Positions 1 through 7,721 of a stretch of 17,078 nt of DNA are shown piece by piece. The position numbers and the translations under genes were made by a program. The notes below the pieces were generated by a model that made no database searches, was not told the DNA's origin, and saw only the letters and a list, made by a program, of their open reading frames with translations. The stretch covers positions 1-17,078 of the forward strand of contig JAGODN010000010.1 in NCBI GenBank assembly GCA_017998195.1, in the 5' to 3' direction. The stretch is from Desulfobulbus sp. GTDB lineage: Bacteria > Desulfobacterota > Desulfobulbia > Desulfobulbales > Desulfobulbaceae. Each line of letters starts with the position of its first letter. Positions within the stretch are counted from its first letter, which is position 1.

Positions 1-37
1 TCATGCGTCCATTCAGATCCATTGATATCAGGGTATT

Positions 38-1036
38 ATGTCCATCACCTTCAGACAACTGGAAATTTTCATTGCCGTGGCCGAAACCCAGCAGGTCACC
101 CGGGCGAGCAAGAAGCTGCACCTCACCCAGTCGGCGGTGAGCATGGCCCTCGGCGAACTGGAGAACCAGTTGGGCGGCCCGTTGTTCGACCGGCATGGCC
201 GCAGCCTGCTGCTCAACGACCGCGGCCGTTACCTGCTGCCGCTGGCCAAGCAGATCCTCCACCAGGTCGCCAACATCGAAACCATCCTCACCGAGCAGCA
301 GGACCGGATCGCCGGGGTTCTTGAAATAGCGGCCAGTTCCACCATCGGCAACTACGTGCTGCCCTACCTGATCGGCGCCTTCATGCAGCTGCACCCGGAG
401 GCGCACATCAACATGCTGGTGGTCAACACCATGACCGCGGAAAAGATGGTGGCCACCGGTCAGGCGGACCTGGGCTTCGTCGAGGGGGACATCAACGTGG
501 ATTCGCTGCTGGCCACCAGCTGGTTCGAGGACGAACTGGGCATCATTGTCAGCGCGAACCATAAACTGGCGGGGCGCAGCGCCTTTCACATTCCCGAGGA
601 CCTCAAGGAAACGGCCTGGGTGATGCGCGAGGAAGGGTCGGGAACCGCGGAGATCTTCACCAAGAAACTGGGCCGGTACGCCTCGATGCTGAAGATCGTC
701 ACCAAGACCGGCCATACCGAAGCGATCAAGAAGGCGGTGGAGTCCGGGGTGGGCGCGGCCTGCCTGTCCATGCTCACCGTCTGCCGGGAGGCCGAGGAGG
801 GCTGGCTGAAGATCCTGCCCATCGAGGGGATCGACATGAGCCGGCAGTTCTGGATCATCCAGCACAAAGACAAGATCATCACCCGGCTGATGGCCGAGTT
901 TCTCAAATTCTGCGAACTGGTGGCCGAGCACCACCTGGGTAGGGAATGCCTGTCCTCACCGTGGAAACTGCAGACCCTTTTGGCAGAGAGCCGCTTTGCC
1001 GCAACGACCGACGGGAAAAAGAAAGCCCGGGCCTGA
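38..1036 (+). CDS. LysR-family transcriptional regulator
   Basis: This is a DNA-binding transcription factor of 332 residues, a normal length for the LysR family. Residues 1-60 form the winged helix-turn-helix (recognition region around QSAVSMALGELENQLG, residues 31-46), a linker helix follows, and about residues 90-300 are the periplasmic-binding-like effector domain (IAGVLEIAASSTIGNYVLP, then a GEG-type segment near the domain hinge). The ATG is preceded by an AGGG at close spacing, and the family-typical N-terminus (ITFRQLEIFIAVAE) begins right after it. The last ~30 residues are basic and probably a disordered tail. It converges with the aminotransferase gene, and its TGA stop lies in the loop of a terminator hairpin. 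Its target genes and effector cannot be read from the window; a divergently transcribed target, if any, would lie to the left of it, outside the sequence. Confidence 0.93.
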   Translation: MSITFRQLEIFIAVAETQQVTRASKKLHLTQSAVSMALGELENQLGGPLFDRHGRSLLLNDRGRYLLPLAKQILHQVANIETILTEQQDRIAGVLEIAASSTIGNYVLPYLIGAFMQLHPEAHINMLVVNTMTAEKMVATGQADLGFVEGDINVDSLLATSWFEDELGIIVSANHKLAGRSAFHIPEDLKETAWVMREEGSGTAEIFTKKLGRYASMLKIVTKTGHTEAIKKAVESGVGAACLSMLTVCREAEEGWLKILPIEGIDMSRQFWIIQHKDKIITRLMAEFLKFCELVAEHHLGRECLSSPWKLQTLLAESRFAATTDGKKKARA

Positions 1037-1047
1037 AGGCCCGGGCT
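1024..1047 (-). terminator. Intrinsic terminator of the aminotransferase gene (distal of two)
   Basis: A perfect 10-bp stem (AGCCCGGGCC / GGCCCGGGCT) with a 4-nt loop. Read on the minus strand it is followed by TTTCTTTTTC, so it terminates the leftward aminotransferase transcript. On the plus strand it is followed only by purines, so it would be a weak terminator for lysR. The loop contains the lysR TGA stop codon. Confidence 0.8.
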
Positions 1048-1071
1048 GAGAGAAAAACCGGAAAACAATCG

Positions 1072-1096
1072 CGGGCCGGCGGACGCCTGCGGCCCG
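1072..1096 (-). terminator. Proximal terminator-like hairpin after the aminotransferase gene
   Basis: A perfect 7-bp stem (CGGGCCG / CGGCCCG) with an 11-nt loop, 20 nt beyond the aminotransferase stop codon. On the minus strand it is followed by GCGATTGTTTTCCGG and TTTTTC, which is U-rich but interrupted. It probably forms a tandem with the stronger hairpin at 1024-1047. Confidence 0.5.
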
Positions 1097-1116
1097 AACC
1101 CACTGCGGGAGAGGGT

Positions 1117-2325
1117 CTACCGCAGGGCGGCGAGGGCCTTGCGGATCCGCTCCATGCCCTCCTCGATGACCTCCATGGAGGTGGCAAAGGAAAAACGAAC
1201 AAAGGCATCGGCGCCGAAGGCGGCGCCGGGCACGGTGGCCACCCGAGCCTCGTCGAGAAAGTAATCGGCCAGGGCCACGGAGCCGTCGATCACCTTGCCG
1301 TTGAAGGTCTTGCCGAAATAGCTGGAGAAGTTGGGGAAGACATAGAAAGCGCCCATGGGCGTGATGCAGCTCACCCCCTCGATCGCCCTGAGCGCCTCGA
1401 CAAAATACTTGCGCCTGGGCAGGAAGGTGGCCCGCAGCAGGCGGGGGAAATCCTGCGGCCCGGTGAGCGCGGCCAGGGCCGCGTACTGGCAGGGCGCCGC
1501 CGGGTTGGAGGTGGACTGGCTCTGGATCTTGTTCATCGCCGCGATCACCTCGGCCGGTCCCACCGAATAGCCGATGCGCCAGCCGGTCATGGCGAACGAC
1601 TTGGACACGCCGTTGGAGATGATCGTCTGCCGCACCAGCCGCGGGTCGGTGTGGAGGATGTGGGGGATCCGGCCCTCGCCGTAATACAGATCCTCGTACA
1701 TGTCGTCGGAGACGATTACCCAGCCCTTTTCATACGCCATGCGGCCCACCGCCTCGAGCGCGGTGCGGGAGTACACGGCGCCACTCGGGTTCGAGGGGCT
1801 GTTGAGGACGATGACTCTGGTCCTCTCGGTCACGTAGCGGGCCAGCGTGTCCGGATCGAGGTCGAACTCATTTTCTTCCTTCAGCGGCACGATCACCGGC
1901 GTGCCGCCGGCAAGCTGCACCATGGGCGGATAGGAGACCCAGTACGGGGCGGGGATGAGCACCTCGTCGCCCGGGTTGAGCAGCGCCTGGAAAATATTGT
2001 AGAGGCCGTGCTTGCCGCCGCAGCACACCTGCACCTGGCCGGGCTCGTACTCCCAGCCCTGTTCCGTGCGGAACTTGTCGCAGATCGCCCGGCGCAGTTC
2101 GGGAATGCCGGCCACCGGGGTGTAGCGGGTGTGACCATCGTCGATGGCCTGCTTGCCGGCCGCGCAGACGTGGGCCGGTGTGGGCAAGTCCGGTTCGCCG
2201 ACGCTGAAGTTGAGAATATCGGCGCCGGCGGCGCGCAGCTTCTTGGCCTTGGCGTTGACGGCAAGGGTCGGCGAGGGTGGAACCTGCAGAACCCGGTCCG
2301 CGAGAACGATGGTTTCAGACGACAT
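1117..2325 (-). CDS. Pyridoxal-phosphate class I aminotransferase (aspartate aminotransferase type)
   Basis: A 402-residue fold-type I aminotransferase that should move an amino group between an amino acid (probably aspartate or an aromatic acid) and 2-oxoglutarate in the cytosol. Visible signatures: SVGEPDLPTP near residue 41, NSPSNPSG (175-182), the cofactor-contacting SDDMYEDL (206-213), and SNGVSKSFAMTGWRIGY, with Lys242 as the predicted Schiff-base lysine. The style fits the Ib subgroup (bacterial AspC/prephenate aminotransferases), but substrate cannot be decided from sequence alone. The open frame runs further upstream, but the ATG at 2325 has an ideal AAGGAG 7 nt before it and matches the family N-terminus. 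It is followed by two terminator hairpins and is probably transcribed alone. Confidence 0.93.
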   Translation of the reverse strand: MSSETIVLADRVLQVPPSPTLAVNAKAKKLRAAGADILNFSVGEPDLPTPAHVCAAGKQAIDDGHTRYTPVAGIPELRRAICDKFRTEQGWEYEPGQVQVCCGGKHGLYNIFQALLNPGDEVLIPAPYWVSYPPMVQLAGGTPVIVPLKEENEFDLDPDTLARYVTERTRVIVLNSPSNPSGAVYSRTALEAVGRMAYEKGWVIVSDDMYEDLYYGEGRIPHILHTDPRLVRQTIISNGVSKSFAMTGWRIGYSVGPAEVIAAMNKIQSQSTSNPAAPCQYAALAALTGPQDFPRLLRATFLPRRKYFVEALRAIEGVSCITPMGAFYVFPNFSSYFGKTFNGKVIDGSVALADYFLDEARVATVPGAAFGADAFVRFSFATSMEVIEEGMERIRKALAALR

Positions 2326-2332
2326 CAGGGTG

Positions 2333-2338
2333 CTCCTT
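2333..2338 (-). promoter_or_regulatory. Ribosome binding site that sets the aminotransferase start
   Basis: AAGGAG on the minus strand, 7 nt before the ATG at 2325. It rejects the longer open frame that reads through the upstream gap and into the cytochrome gene. Confidence 0.8.
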
Positions 2339-2359
2339 CGGGAAGAACTGTCAGCGGTC

Positions 2360-2415
2360 AAAAAAATAGTGCGCTGTACTGTTTTTGGCGGTTTTTCACA
2401 AGTGCAAAACAGCGC
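2360..2415 (-). terminator. Possible terminator of the cytochrome gene
   Basis: In the 119-nt gap after the cytochrome stop codon, the minus strand has GCGCTGTTTT (2406-2415) facing AAAACAGTACAGCGC (2371-2385), an inverted repeat interrupted by a 5-nt bulge, followed by ACTATTTTTTTG. The 20-nt loop and the bulge make it less than classic, but the seven-T tract fits termination. The same AT-rich stretch must also hold any promoter of the aminotransferase gene; I see no convincing -35/-10 pair there. Confidence 0.4.
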
Positions 2416-2444
2416 TATGGCGTAATTCGCAAGCGAAGGCGTCG

Positions 2445-4217
2445 CTAGGGCTCCGTGAACACCGGGCAGGGTCGTTTCGGGTCGTAGTTCCGATAGGCCG
2501 GGTCGTCGGCGCCGCGATGACAGTCGAGGCAGAGGCCGACGCGCAGGATCCGGTGCAGTTCGTCGCCGTTGAACGGGCGCAGATCCTTGCGCGAACCGTG
2601 CTGCAGCGGTGTGCCGTCGATGGTCACGAAGCGGTCGAATCCCGGCGTCCGTTCCCCGCCACTGTGCACGCCGCGGTCCACCGGGTGAAAGGACCATTTG
2701 CCGTCCTTCTTCATCACAGTCCCCTCGCCCAGGCCGACGGTTTTCGGCGAGGCGTGGCAGTCCTTGCAGTCCCTGCCCTTGGCCTGGATGGTGTGCGGGT
2801 TGATGGCGGCCATGGTGAAGCGGTTGAACCCGCCCTCATTCTCACCCTTCTCATCGATCAGGGTCACCAGGTCCTGGCAGCCCGGGGTAACCACCACCAC
2901 TTCGTCGGCCCAGACGGCCAGCATGGGCTTCTCGTAGCGGATGTAGGAACGCCCCTCCTCCCACCAGCCCGGCGTCTCCTTGAGGGTGAGTTTGTCCAGA
3001 TGGGTCTCCCGTTTGTCGCGCTTCACATGGCAGCCGTAACACTGCGGCACCCAGGTGGAATGGCAGGCCGCGCAGGTGACCCGCTGGTGAAACGACCCAC
3101 TGCAAGCCAAGTCCTTGGGCGGGCGCAGTTCCCGCTTTTTGCCGTCGATCTTGCCGGTGAGCACGAACCGGCCGTTTTCCGTCGCGACGTTGGTCAACCG
3201 GTTTCCCTTTCGGGTCAAACCGGGCTTCACATCGTGACAGGTTCGACAGGTAATTTCCAGTTGTTCTTCGTAATGGGCGTAGTTTTTGCCGTCACCCATG
3301 ATTTCGTCGCGGGTGTGGCAGTCGATGCAGGCCATCTGCCTGGCGTGGTGGATATCCTCGGCGATTTTCAGATAAAACCGGTCTCCGGCGAGCTGCCGCG
3401 AGGACAGGCCTCCCTGCTCGTAGGGTGTGCCGTAGCCCTCTGCCTCGAACAGGCCGACGTAGGAAAGCCCGATGCGGCCGGAACGGTTGTGGCAGCGGAT
3501 GCAGTTGTCTTCCGGCACCTGCTTGACCACCAGCGGGTGCGGCCGGTTCTTCCGTTCCTCTTCCGTGGCCGGCGGCGGCACCTCGCTGGTCACCGTGTTC
3601 CGCGGCACGCCCGGGGGCAGCACGTAGTGGCAGGCCGAGCAGCCGCCGCCCTTTTCATTGAAGAAGGCCGGCGCTCCGGGCAGATCGTTCTTCTGCTTCC
3701 AGAGGTGGCAGGTGGCGCAGAGCTTGCGGAAATAATCAATGGCCAGCGAGGTCTCGCCGCTCTTCAGCAGCTGTTCCACCGAGATGTCCGCGTTCTGGTG
3801 CTCCCGCTCTCCCCAGTAATAGAGCAGGGTGGCGAGAATGCCGCGGTTGGTGGCCATGAGTGAATTTTTCACCTTGTGCGCATCGGCCGGATGGCAGCCC
3901 TCGACACTGCAGGTTCTTTCGACCACCCGCAGGTCGCCCGGGTTAAGGACCATGCCCCGGTGCGCCTCCTTCTTGCCGATGGCCAGCGAATCCCCCAGGT
4001 GACAGGGCGAGCATCCCACCACCAGGGTGTCATGGGCACCGTCGAGTTTTTCCCGGGTGTGGCAGTTCAGACACATCTCCACCCGGCCGTCGGTGGTCAC
4101 CGCCAGTTGCTGCGGCCGCTCCACGGTCTGCTCCCGGAAGACCAGGTAGCCGGCCAGCAGGATGATAAAGGGCAGGAAGATGAGCGTGGACAGGAGGGTA
4201 CGCTGGGTACGGGCCAT
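2445..4217 (-). CDS. Membrane-anchored dodecaheme c-type cytochrome
   Basis: A 590-residue protein with an uncleaved-looking N-terminal hydrophobic segment (about residues 8-26), which should place the rest in the periplasm. Eleven CXXCH sites (Cys at 49, 69, 167, 193, 239, 297, 324, 382, 393, 484, 563) plus one CX4CH site (CSVEGCH, 103-109) predict 12 covalent hemes. A further CSGSFH at 372-377 looks like a site lacking its second cysteine. The region of about 85 residues between the 397 and 484 sites has no heme motif and many aromatic residues, so it may be a separate fold or an active-site region. Such proteins carry electrons between the quinone pool and periplasmic or extracellular partners, or act as reductases; the substrate is not evident. 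The start chosen is the ATG just before the hydrophobic segment; a TTG 60 nt upstream is possible but unconvincing. nadE lies 108 nt upstream on the same strand. Confidence 0.88.
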   Translation of the reverse strand: MARTQRTLLSTLIFLPFIILLAGYLVFREQTVERPQQLAVTTDGRVEMCLNCHTREKLDGAHDTLVVGCSPCHLGDSLAIGKKEAHRGMVLNPGDLRVVERTCSVEGCHPADAHKVKNSLMATNRGILATLLYYWGEREHQNADISVEQLLKSGETSLAIDYFRKLCATCHLWKQKNDLPGAPAFFNEKGGGCSACHYVLPPGVPRNTVTSEVPPPATEEERKNRPHPLVVKQVPEDNCIRCHNRSGRIGLSYVGLFEAEGYGTPYEQGGLSSRQLAGDRFYLKIAEDIHHARQMACIDCHTRDEIMGDGKNYAHYEEQLEITCRTCHDVKPGLTRKGNRLTNVATENGRFVLTGKIDGKKRELRPPKDLACSGSFHQRVTCAACHSTWVPQCYGCHVKRDKRETHLDKLTLKETPGWWEEGRSYIRYEKPMLAVWADEVVVVTPGCQDLVTLIDEKGENEGGFNRFTMAAINPHTIQAKGRDCKDCHASPKTVGLGEGTVMKKDGKWSFHPVDRGVHSGGERTPGFDRFVTIDGTPLQHGSRKDLRPFNGDELHRILRVGLCLDCHRGADDPAYRNYDPKRPCPVFTEP

Positions 4218-4325
4218 GGATCGCGCCTTCGCCTCAGGAGTCGGCGCCCCGGGACAGCGACGCGCAGGGAGCGGCAACGGCAGCCGGGCCTACGGAGGCG
4301 GCCGGGCCGAGGTCCGCCGGCCGGC

Positions 4326-5954
4326 TCATTCGCGGAACCCCTGCACCAGCGGATAGCGGCGTCCCGGGCCGAAGGCCTTGGTGGTCACCTTGATGCCCAG
4401 CGGCGCCTGCTTGCGCTTGTATTCGTTGCGCTGCATACGGCCGACGATGTCCCGGACCAGCTGTTCATCCACTCCCCGGGCAACGATCTCGGCGATGTCC
4501 CGGCCGTCCTCCAGGTAGTCGTGGAGGACCGCGTCGAGCACCTCGTAGGGCGGCAGGTCGTCCTGATCGAACTGGTCGGGTTTGAGTTCCGCGGTGGGCG
4601 GCCGTTCGATGATGCGCCGGGGGATGATCTCCTGCCGGGCGTTCATCAGTTCGGCGATCTGGTAGACCATGGTCTTGGGCACGTCGGCGATCACCGCCAG
4701 GCCGCCGCTCATGTCACCGTACAGGGTGCAGTAGCCGACCGCCATCTCCGACTTGTTGCCGGTGGACAGCAGCAGCCGGCCGAACTTGTTGGACAGGGCC
4801 ATGAGCAGGTTGCCGCGGATGCGCGCCTGGATGTTCTGCTCGGTGGTGTCCTCCGCCAGTCCGGCAAACAGGGGCGCCAGGGCATCCCGGTAGGCGGCCA
4901 TGGCCTCGCTGATGGCGATCACGGTAAAGTCGCAGCCCAGGTTGGCCGCCAGCTGACGGGCGTCGTCCACGGAAGCGGCGGAGGTGTAGGGCGAGGGCAT
5001 GGCCACGCAGAGGACGTTTTCCGGCCCCAGGGCCTGGCAGGCGATGACCGCGGTCACCGCCGAGTCGATGCCGCCCGACAGGCCCAGCACCGCCCGCCTG
5101 AAGCCGGACTTGTGCAGGTAATCGCGCACGCCGAGCACGAGGGCCTCGTGCACATGGGCAACGGAATCGGTGAGGGGCTGGTCCGGCCCCGGCCGATGCC
5201 AGTCGTCACTGTCGACGATGAGCAGATCCTCGGCAAAGCCCCGGGCCACCGCCCGGGTCCGGCCGCAGGCGTCGAGGCAGAGGGAGTGGCCGTCGAAGAT
5301 CAGGCCGTCCTGGCCGCCCACCTGGTTGACGTAGAGCAGCGGCAGGTTGTTGTCCCGGCAAAGCCGACCGAAAATCTCCTGTCGCTCCGCAAGCTTCCCG
5401 TAATGGTAGGGCGAGGCGGAGATGTTGATGAGACAGTCGGGCACCACCGCGCCGAGCACCAAATCCTTGAGCGGGTTGGTCGGATAGGCCTGGCTGCTCC
5501 ACCAGATGTCCTCGCACACGGTCAGGCCGCAGTGCAGCCCGGCCAACGGAAAAATGGTGGACACCTCGCCGGGCTGGAAGTACCGGGTCTCGTCGAACAC
5601 GTCGTAGGAGGGCAGCAGCTGCTTGCGTGCCCGAAACAGGATGCGGTCCTTTCCCAGCACAAAGGCGGCATTGTAGAGCGGCTTGCCCGGACCGGTCCTG
5701 CGTTCGAGCACCCCGACGATGCAGGTGATCCCCTCCAGGCGGTGGATGAGTTCAGCCAGGGCCCGGTCGTGGGCGTCGAGGAAGGCGGTGCGCTCGAGCA
5801 GGTCCTGGGGTGGATAGCCGCACAGGGTCAGTTCGGGAAAGACAACGAGATCGCACCCGGCCCGCCTGGCCGTGTCGACGCGGTCCAGGACGCGCTGCAG
5901 GTTCCGGGCAAAGTCGCCGATGACCGGGTTGGTCTGCGCAAGAGCTATCTTCAC
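4326..5954 (-). CDS. nadE: Glutamine-dependent NAD+ synthetase
   Basis: This enzyme makes NAD+ from nicotinic acid adenine dinucleotide, ATP and glutamine, the last step of NAD biosynthesis. At 542 residues it has the two-domain form. The N-terminal nitrilase-like glutaminase (about 1-260) has the expected Glu41 (VVFPELTLCGYPP), Lys111 (RKQLLPSYDVFDE) and nucleophile Cys147 (LTVCEDIWW). The C-terminal synthetase (about 265-542) has the ATP-pyrophosphatase loop SGGIDS (293-298) and the conserved GNKSEMAVGY stretch. The start is a GTG at 5954 giving VKIALAQTNPVIGD, the usual family N-terminus; the Shine-Dalgarno is weak, and the upstream in-frame extension is low-complexity GC-rich sequence, so I reject it. 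It ends 108 nt before the cytochrome gene and may be cotranscribed with it. Confidence 0.95.
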   Translation of the reverse strand: MKIALAQTNPVIGDFARNLQRVLDRVDTARRAGCDLVVFPELTLCGYPPQDLLERTAFLDAHDRALAELIHRLEGITCIVGVLERRTGPGKPLYNAAFVLGKDRILFRARKQLLPSYDVFDETRYFQPGEVSTIFPLAGLHCGLTVCEDIWWSSQAYPTNPLKDLVLGAVVPDCLINISASPYHYGKLAERQEIFGRLCRDNNLPLLYVNQVGGQDGLIFDGHSLCLDACGRTRAVARGFAEDLLIVDSDDWHRPGPDQPLTDSVAHVHEALVLGVRDYLHKSGFRRAVLGLSGGIDSAVTAVIACQALGPENVLCVAMPSPYTSAASVDDARQLAANLGCDFTVIAISEAMAAYRDALAPLFAGLAEDTTEQNIQARIRGNLLMALSNKFGRLLLSTGNKSEMAVGYCTLYGDMSGGLAVIADVPKTMVYQIAELMNARQEIIPRRIIERPPTAELKPDQFDQDDLPPYEVLDAVLHDYLEDGRDIAEIVARGVDEQLVRDIVGRMQRNEYKRKQAPLGIKVTTKAFGPGRRYPLVQGFRE

Positions 5955-6065
5955 GGTGAACAGGATCCGGGAGAAGGGGGTGGGGGCACGAGGTGCAGGT
6001 CCTGCGCCCGACCGGACGAGGGCGCGCGCAACCGCGAGGAAGAGAGGGACCGCGGCCGGGAGCCG

Positions 6066-6090
6066 CACCGCACCCGCAATTGCGGCGGTG
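6066..6090. repeat. Palindrome in the nadE leader
   Basis: A perfect 12-bp palindrome, CCGCAATTGCGG (6074-6085), is flanked by CACCG and CGGTG, giving a 25-nt imperfect dyad. It sits about 112 nt upstream of the nadE GTG and just beyond the cold-shock gene terminator. It could be an operator or an RNA hairpin; it has no U-tract. The rest of 5955-6110 is GC-rich with no recognisable gene. Confidence 0.4.
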
Positions 6091-6110
6091 CAGGTGTCGT
6101 CGCCCGACCG

Positions 6111-6152
6111 GACAAACAAAAAGCCCGGCGGAGAGGAATCTCCTGCCGGGCT
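6111..6152 (-). terminator. Intrinsic terminator of the cold-shock gene
   Basis: On the minus strand an 8-bp GC stem (AGCCCGGC / GCCGGGCT) encloses an inner GGAGA/TCTCC stem with a TTCC loop and one bulged A, and is followed by TTTTTGTTTG. It begins 15 nt past the cold-shock stop codon, a textbook placement. Confidence 0.9.
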
Positions 6153-6167
6153 CGATGCACTACCGGA

Positions 6168-6368
6168 TTATTGTTTGGTGACGTTCGCCGCTGCCGGCCC
6201 CTTGGGCCCGTCAACGATCTCGAACTGCACCTTGTCTCCCTCGTTGAGTGTTTTGAAGCCTGAGCCAGCTATTGCAGAGTAGTGGACAAAGACATCCTTG
6301 CCTTCTTCCTGCTCAATGAAACCAAAACCTTTGGACTCGTTAAACCACTTCACTGTTCCTTTCAACAT
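6168..6368 (-). CDS. Cold-shock domain protein (CspA family)
   Basis: A 66-residue single cold-shock domain, the normal size. It has the RNA-binding motifs RNP1 (KGFGFI, 13-18) and RNP2 (VFVHY, 26-30) and starts MLKGTVKWFNESKGFGFI. Such proteins bind single-stranded RNA and DNA, act as RNA chaperones in the cytoplasm and are often cold-induced or growth-phase regulated. The ATG is preceded by GGGAG at very short spacing and AAGGAGA at 12 nt. It is a single-gene unit: its own terminator follows and a roughly 315-nt AT-richer leader region precedes it, which fits post-transcriptional control. Which Csp paralogue it is cannot be told. Confidence 0.96.
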   Translation of the reverse strand: MLKGTVKWFNESKGFGFIEQEEGKDVFVHYSAIAGSGFKTLNEGDKVQFEIVDGPKGPAAANVTKQ

Positions 6369-6683
6369 CGCTCCCTAGATCTCCTTGTATTGGGCTGAAT
6401 GTTTTTGCCTTGCAGGTAATGTAGCGCTTTCACAGATAAAATTCCCTAAAAAAGGCACTTCACACCCTTCAAGGTCTACTCCTGAGCGCGAAGATAACAC
6501 TAATTCCGCTAAAAACAAGAAATTTGATGCCCCTCCCCCCTTGACACCGCACTATTTTGCCTCCAGCACAGGCCCTGCCGCCCGAGGCGCCCGGCCGGCG
6601 AAGAGTCTGCCACGCTCCGGCCCGGTTCCTGCGACGAACATTCGTCCTCCGCCCGGTCGACCGAACCGGAGGCAGCCGGGACG
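6369..6683. other. Gene-free spacer between mltG and the cold-shock gene
   Basis: No coding region is credible here. The half next to the cold-shock gene (6369-6540) is clearly AT-richer than the surroundings and probably holds its promoter and long mRNA leader. The half next to mltG is GC-rich, with a 14-nt dyad GACGAACATTCGTC at 6633-6646 and a CCTCCG/CGGAGG pair around it, neither followed by a T-run on the minus strand. No clear terminator for mltG is visible. Confidence 0.6.
6491..6518 (-). promoter_or_regulatory. Candidate promoter of the cold-shock gene
   Basis: On the minus strand TTGTTT, a 16-nt spacer and TATCTT. The match is moderate, but it lies in the AT-rich half of the spacer and would give an untranslated leader of roughly 115 nt, the kind of long leader typical of cold-shock mRNAs. 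Other AT-rich positions closer to the gene could serve instead. Confidence 0.35.
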
Positions 6684-7673
6684 CTAGCGGGCTTTCTGGT
6701 AGGCGCGGACCGCACGGTTGTGGTCCGCCAGGTTGGTGGAAAACACGTGTGAACCGTCGTTTTTCGAGACAAAATAGAGGGCGTTGGACTCGGCCGGGCG
6801 CAAAACGGCCTCCAGGGCGGCCCGCCCCGGACTGCAGATCGGTCCCGGCGGCAGGGCCGGGATCACGTAGGTGTTGTAGGGGGTGGCCTGGCGGAGGTGA
6901 TTTCGGGTCAGGTTGCCGGAGAAGTCGACAAGACCATAGATGACGGTCGGGTCCGACTGCAGCCGCATGTTGCGGGCGAGCCGGTTGAGAAACACCCGGG
7001 CGATGAGCGGCCGTTCCTCGGCCACGCCGGTTTCCTTTTCCACGATCGAGGCAAGGGTGACCAACTGGTGCCGGCTCATGGGCCCCGGCTGGGCGGGCCG
7101 GATTTTCGCCCACTCGCGCTCGAACTGCGCCACCATCAGGCGCAGCACCGAGGCGGCGTCGGTCTCCTGGCGAAGCAGGGTGTAGGTCTCGGGAAAGAGA
7201 TAGCCCTCGAGGTGCTCCACCGTGATGCCCAGGCCGGCGATGAAGCCGGGGTCGCGGGCCAGGGTGAGGAACCGGTCCCGCTCCACCCAGCCGCCGCGGG
7301 CGAAAATCTCCGCCACCTGTTCGAGCCGGAGCCCTTCCGGGACGGTGACCTGGTGACGGAGGGTGGCACCGGTGGCGAGCAGCTGCAGGACTTCGGGCGG
7401 GGTGAGGCCCGGGGGGATGCTGTACTCACCCGCCTTGAGCCGGGTGGTCAGCCCGGCGAAATGCACGTAGGCGAGGAAGCGGATGTCATCCTCGAGGAGG
7501 CCACGGGCGGCAAGGATCGCACCGATGCCGCGCACCCCGGCGCCCCGGGGGATGGCCACGACCACCTCGTCCCGGCCGGCATGAACGGTGGTCAGGTAGG
7601 ACCAGAACCAGAGCCCCGCCCCGCCGGCCGCGATGAGCACCACGGCCAGCAGGACGACGAGCAGCCTACGCAT
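6684..7673 (-). CDS. mltG: Endolytic transglycosylase MltG (YceG-like)
   Basis: A 329-residue inner-membrane lytic transglycosylase that cleaves nascent peptidoglycan and is thought to set glycan-strand length. There is one N-terminal membrane helix (about 4-26), then a LysM-like region (about 37-110) and the YceG catalytic domain. Hallmarks: the catalytic-glutamate motif SIVEKETG (209-216), DPTVIYG (241-247), ATPYNTY, LPPGPICSPG, and the C-terminal LYFVSKNDGSHVFS...HN. Length and order are normal. The ATG directly precedes the membrane helix; the Shine-Dalgarno is weak. It begins 48 nt after the lon stop on the same strand, so it is probably translated from a lon-mltG message; a 5-bp GC hairpin (7696-7708) lies in that gap. 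Confidence 0.94.
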   Translation of the reverse strand: MRRLLVVLLAVVLIAAGGAGLWFWSYLTTVHAGRDEVVVAIPRGAGVRGIGAILAARGLLEDDIRFLAYVHFAGLTTRLKAGEYSIPPGLTPPEVLQLLATGATLRHQVTVPEGLRLEQVAEIFARGGWVERDRFLTLARDPGFIAGLGITVEHLEGYLFPETYTLLRQETDAASVLRLMVAQFEREWAKIRPAQPGPMSRHQLVTLASIVEKETGVAEERPLIARVFLNRLARNMRLQSDPTVIYGLVDFSGNLTRNHLRQATPYNTYVIPALPPGPICSPGRAALEAVLRPAESNALYFVSKNDGSHVFSTNLADHNRAVRAYQKAR

Positions 7674-7721
7674 CGCCGGCCAGCCCCGGGGCCGACCGGC
7701 TCAGCCGGCACCGTCTCCGGT

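Noticed and set aside
1..37. A TCA at the left edge that could be the end of a minus-strand gene
   Set aside because: Only 37 bases are available before lysR, so nothing can be supported.
5955..6119. A 55-codon N-terminal extension of nadE
   Set aside because: The extension is Pro/Ala/Arg-rich, covers the palindrome and abuts the upstream terminator; the GTG at 5954 gives the standard family N-terminus.
3876..6263. A 795-codon open frame on the plus strand, and similarly long frames at 6897-10127 (+) and 946-2448 (+)
   Set aside because: They lie antisense to nadE, lon/mltG and the aminotransferase, which have full family motifs. Their translations are rich in Gly, His, Arg, Gln and Val with no domain signatures, as expected for the reverse reading of GC-rich genes.
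6541..6546. A perfect TTGACA -35 box on the plus strand
   Set aside because: No -10 box lies at suitable spacing and no plus-strand gene follows.
6633..6646. Dyad GACGAACATTCGTC, superficially similar to a Gram-positive LexA box
   Set aside because: The spacing does not fit that consensus and no SOS gene is nearby; it is more simply a small hairpin after mltG.
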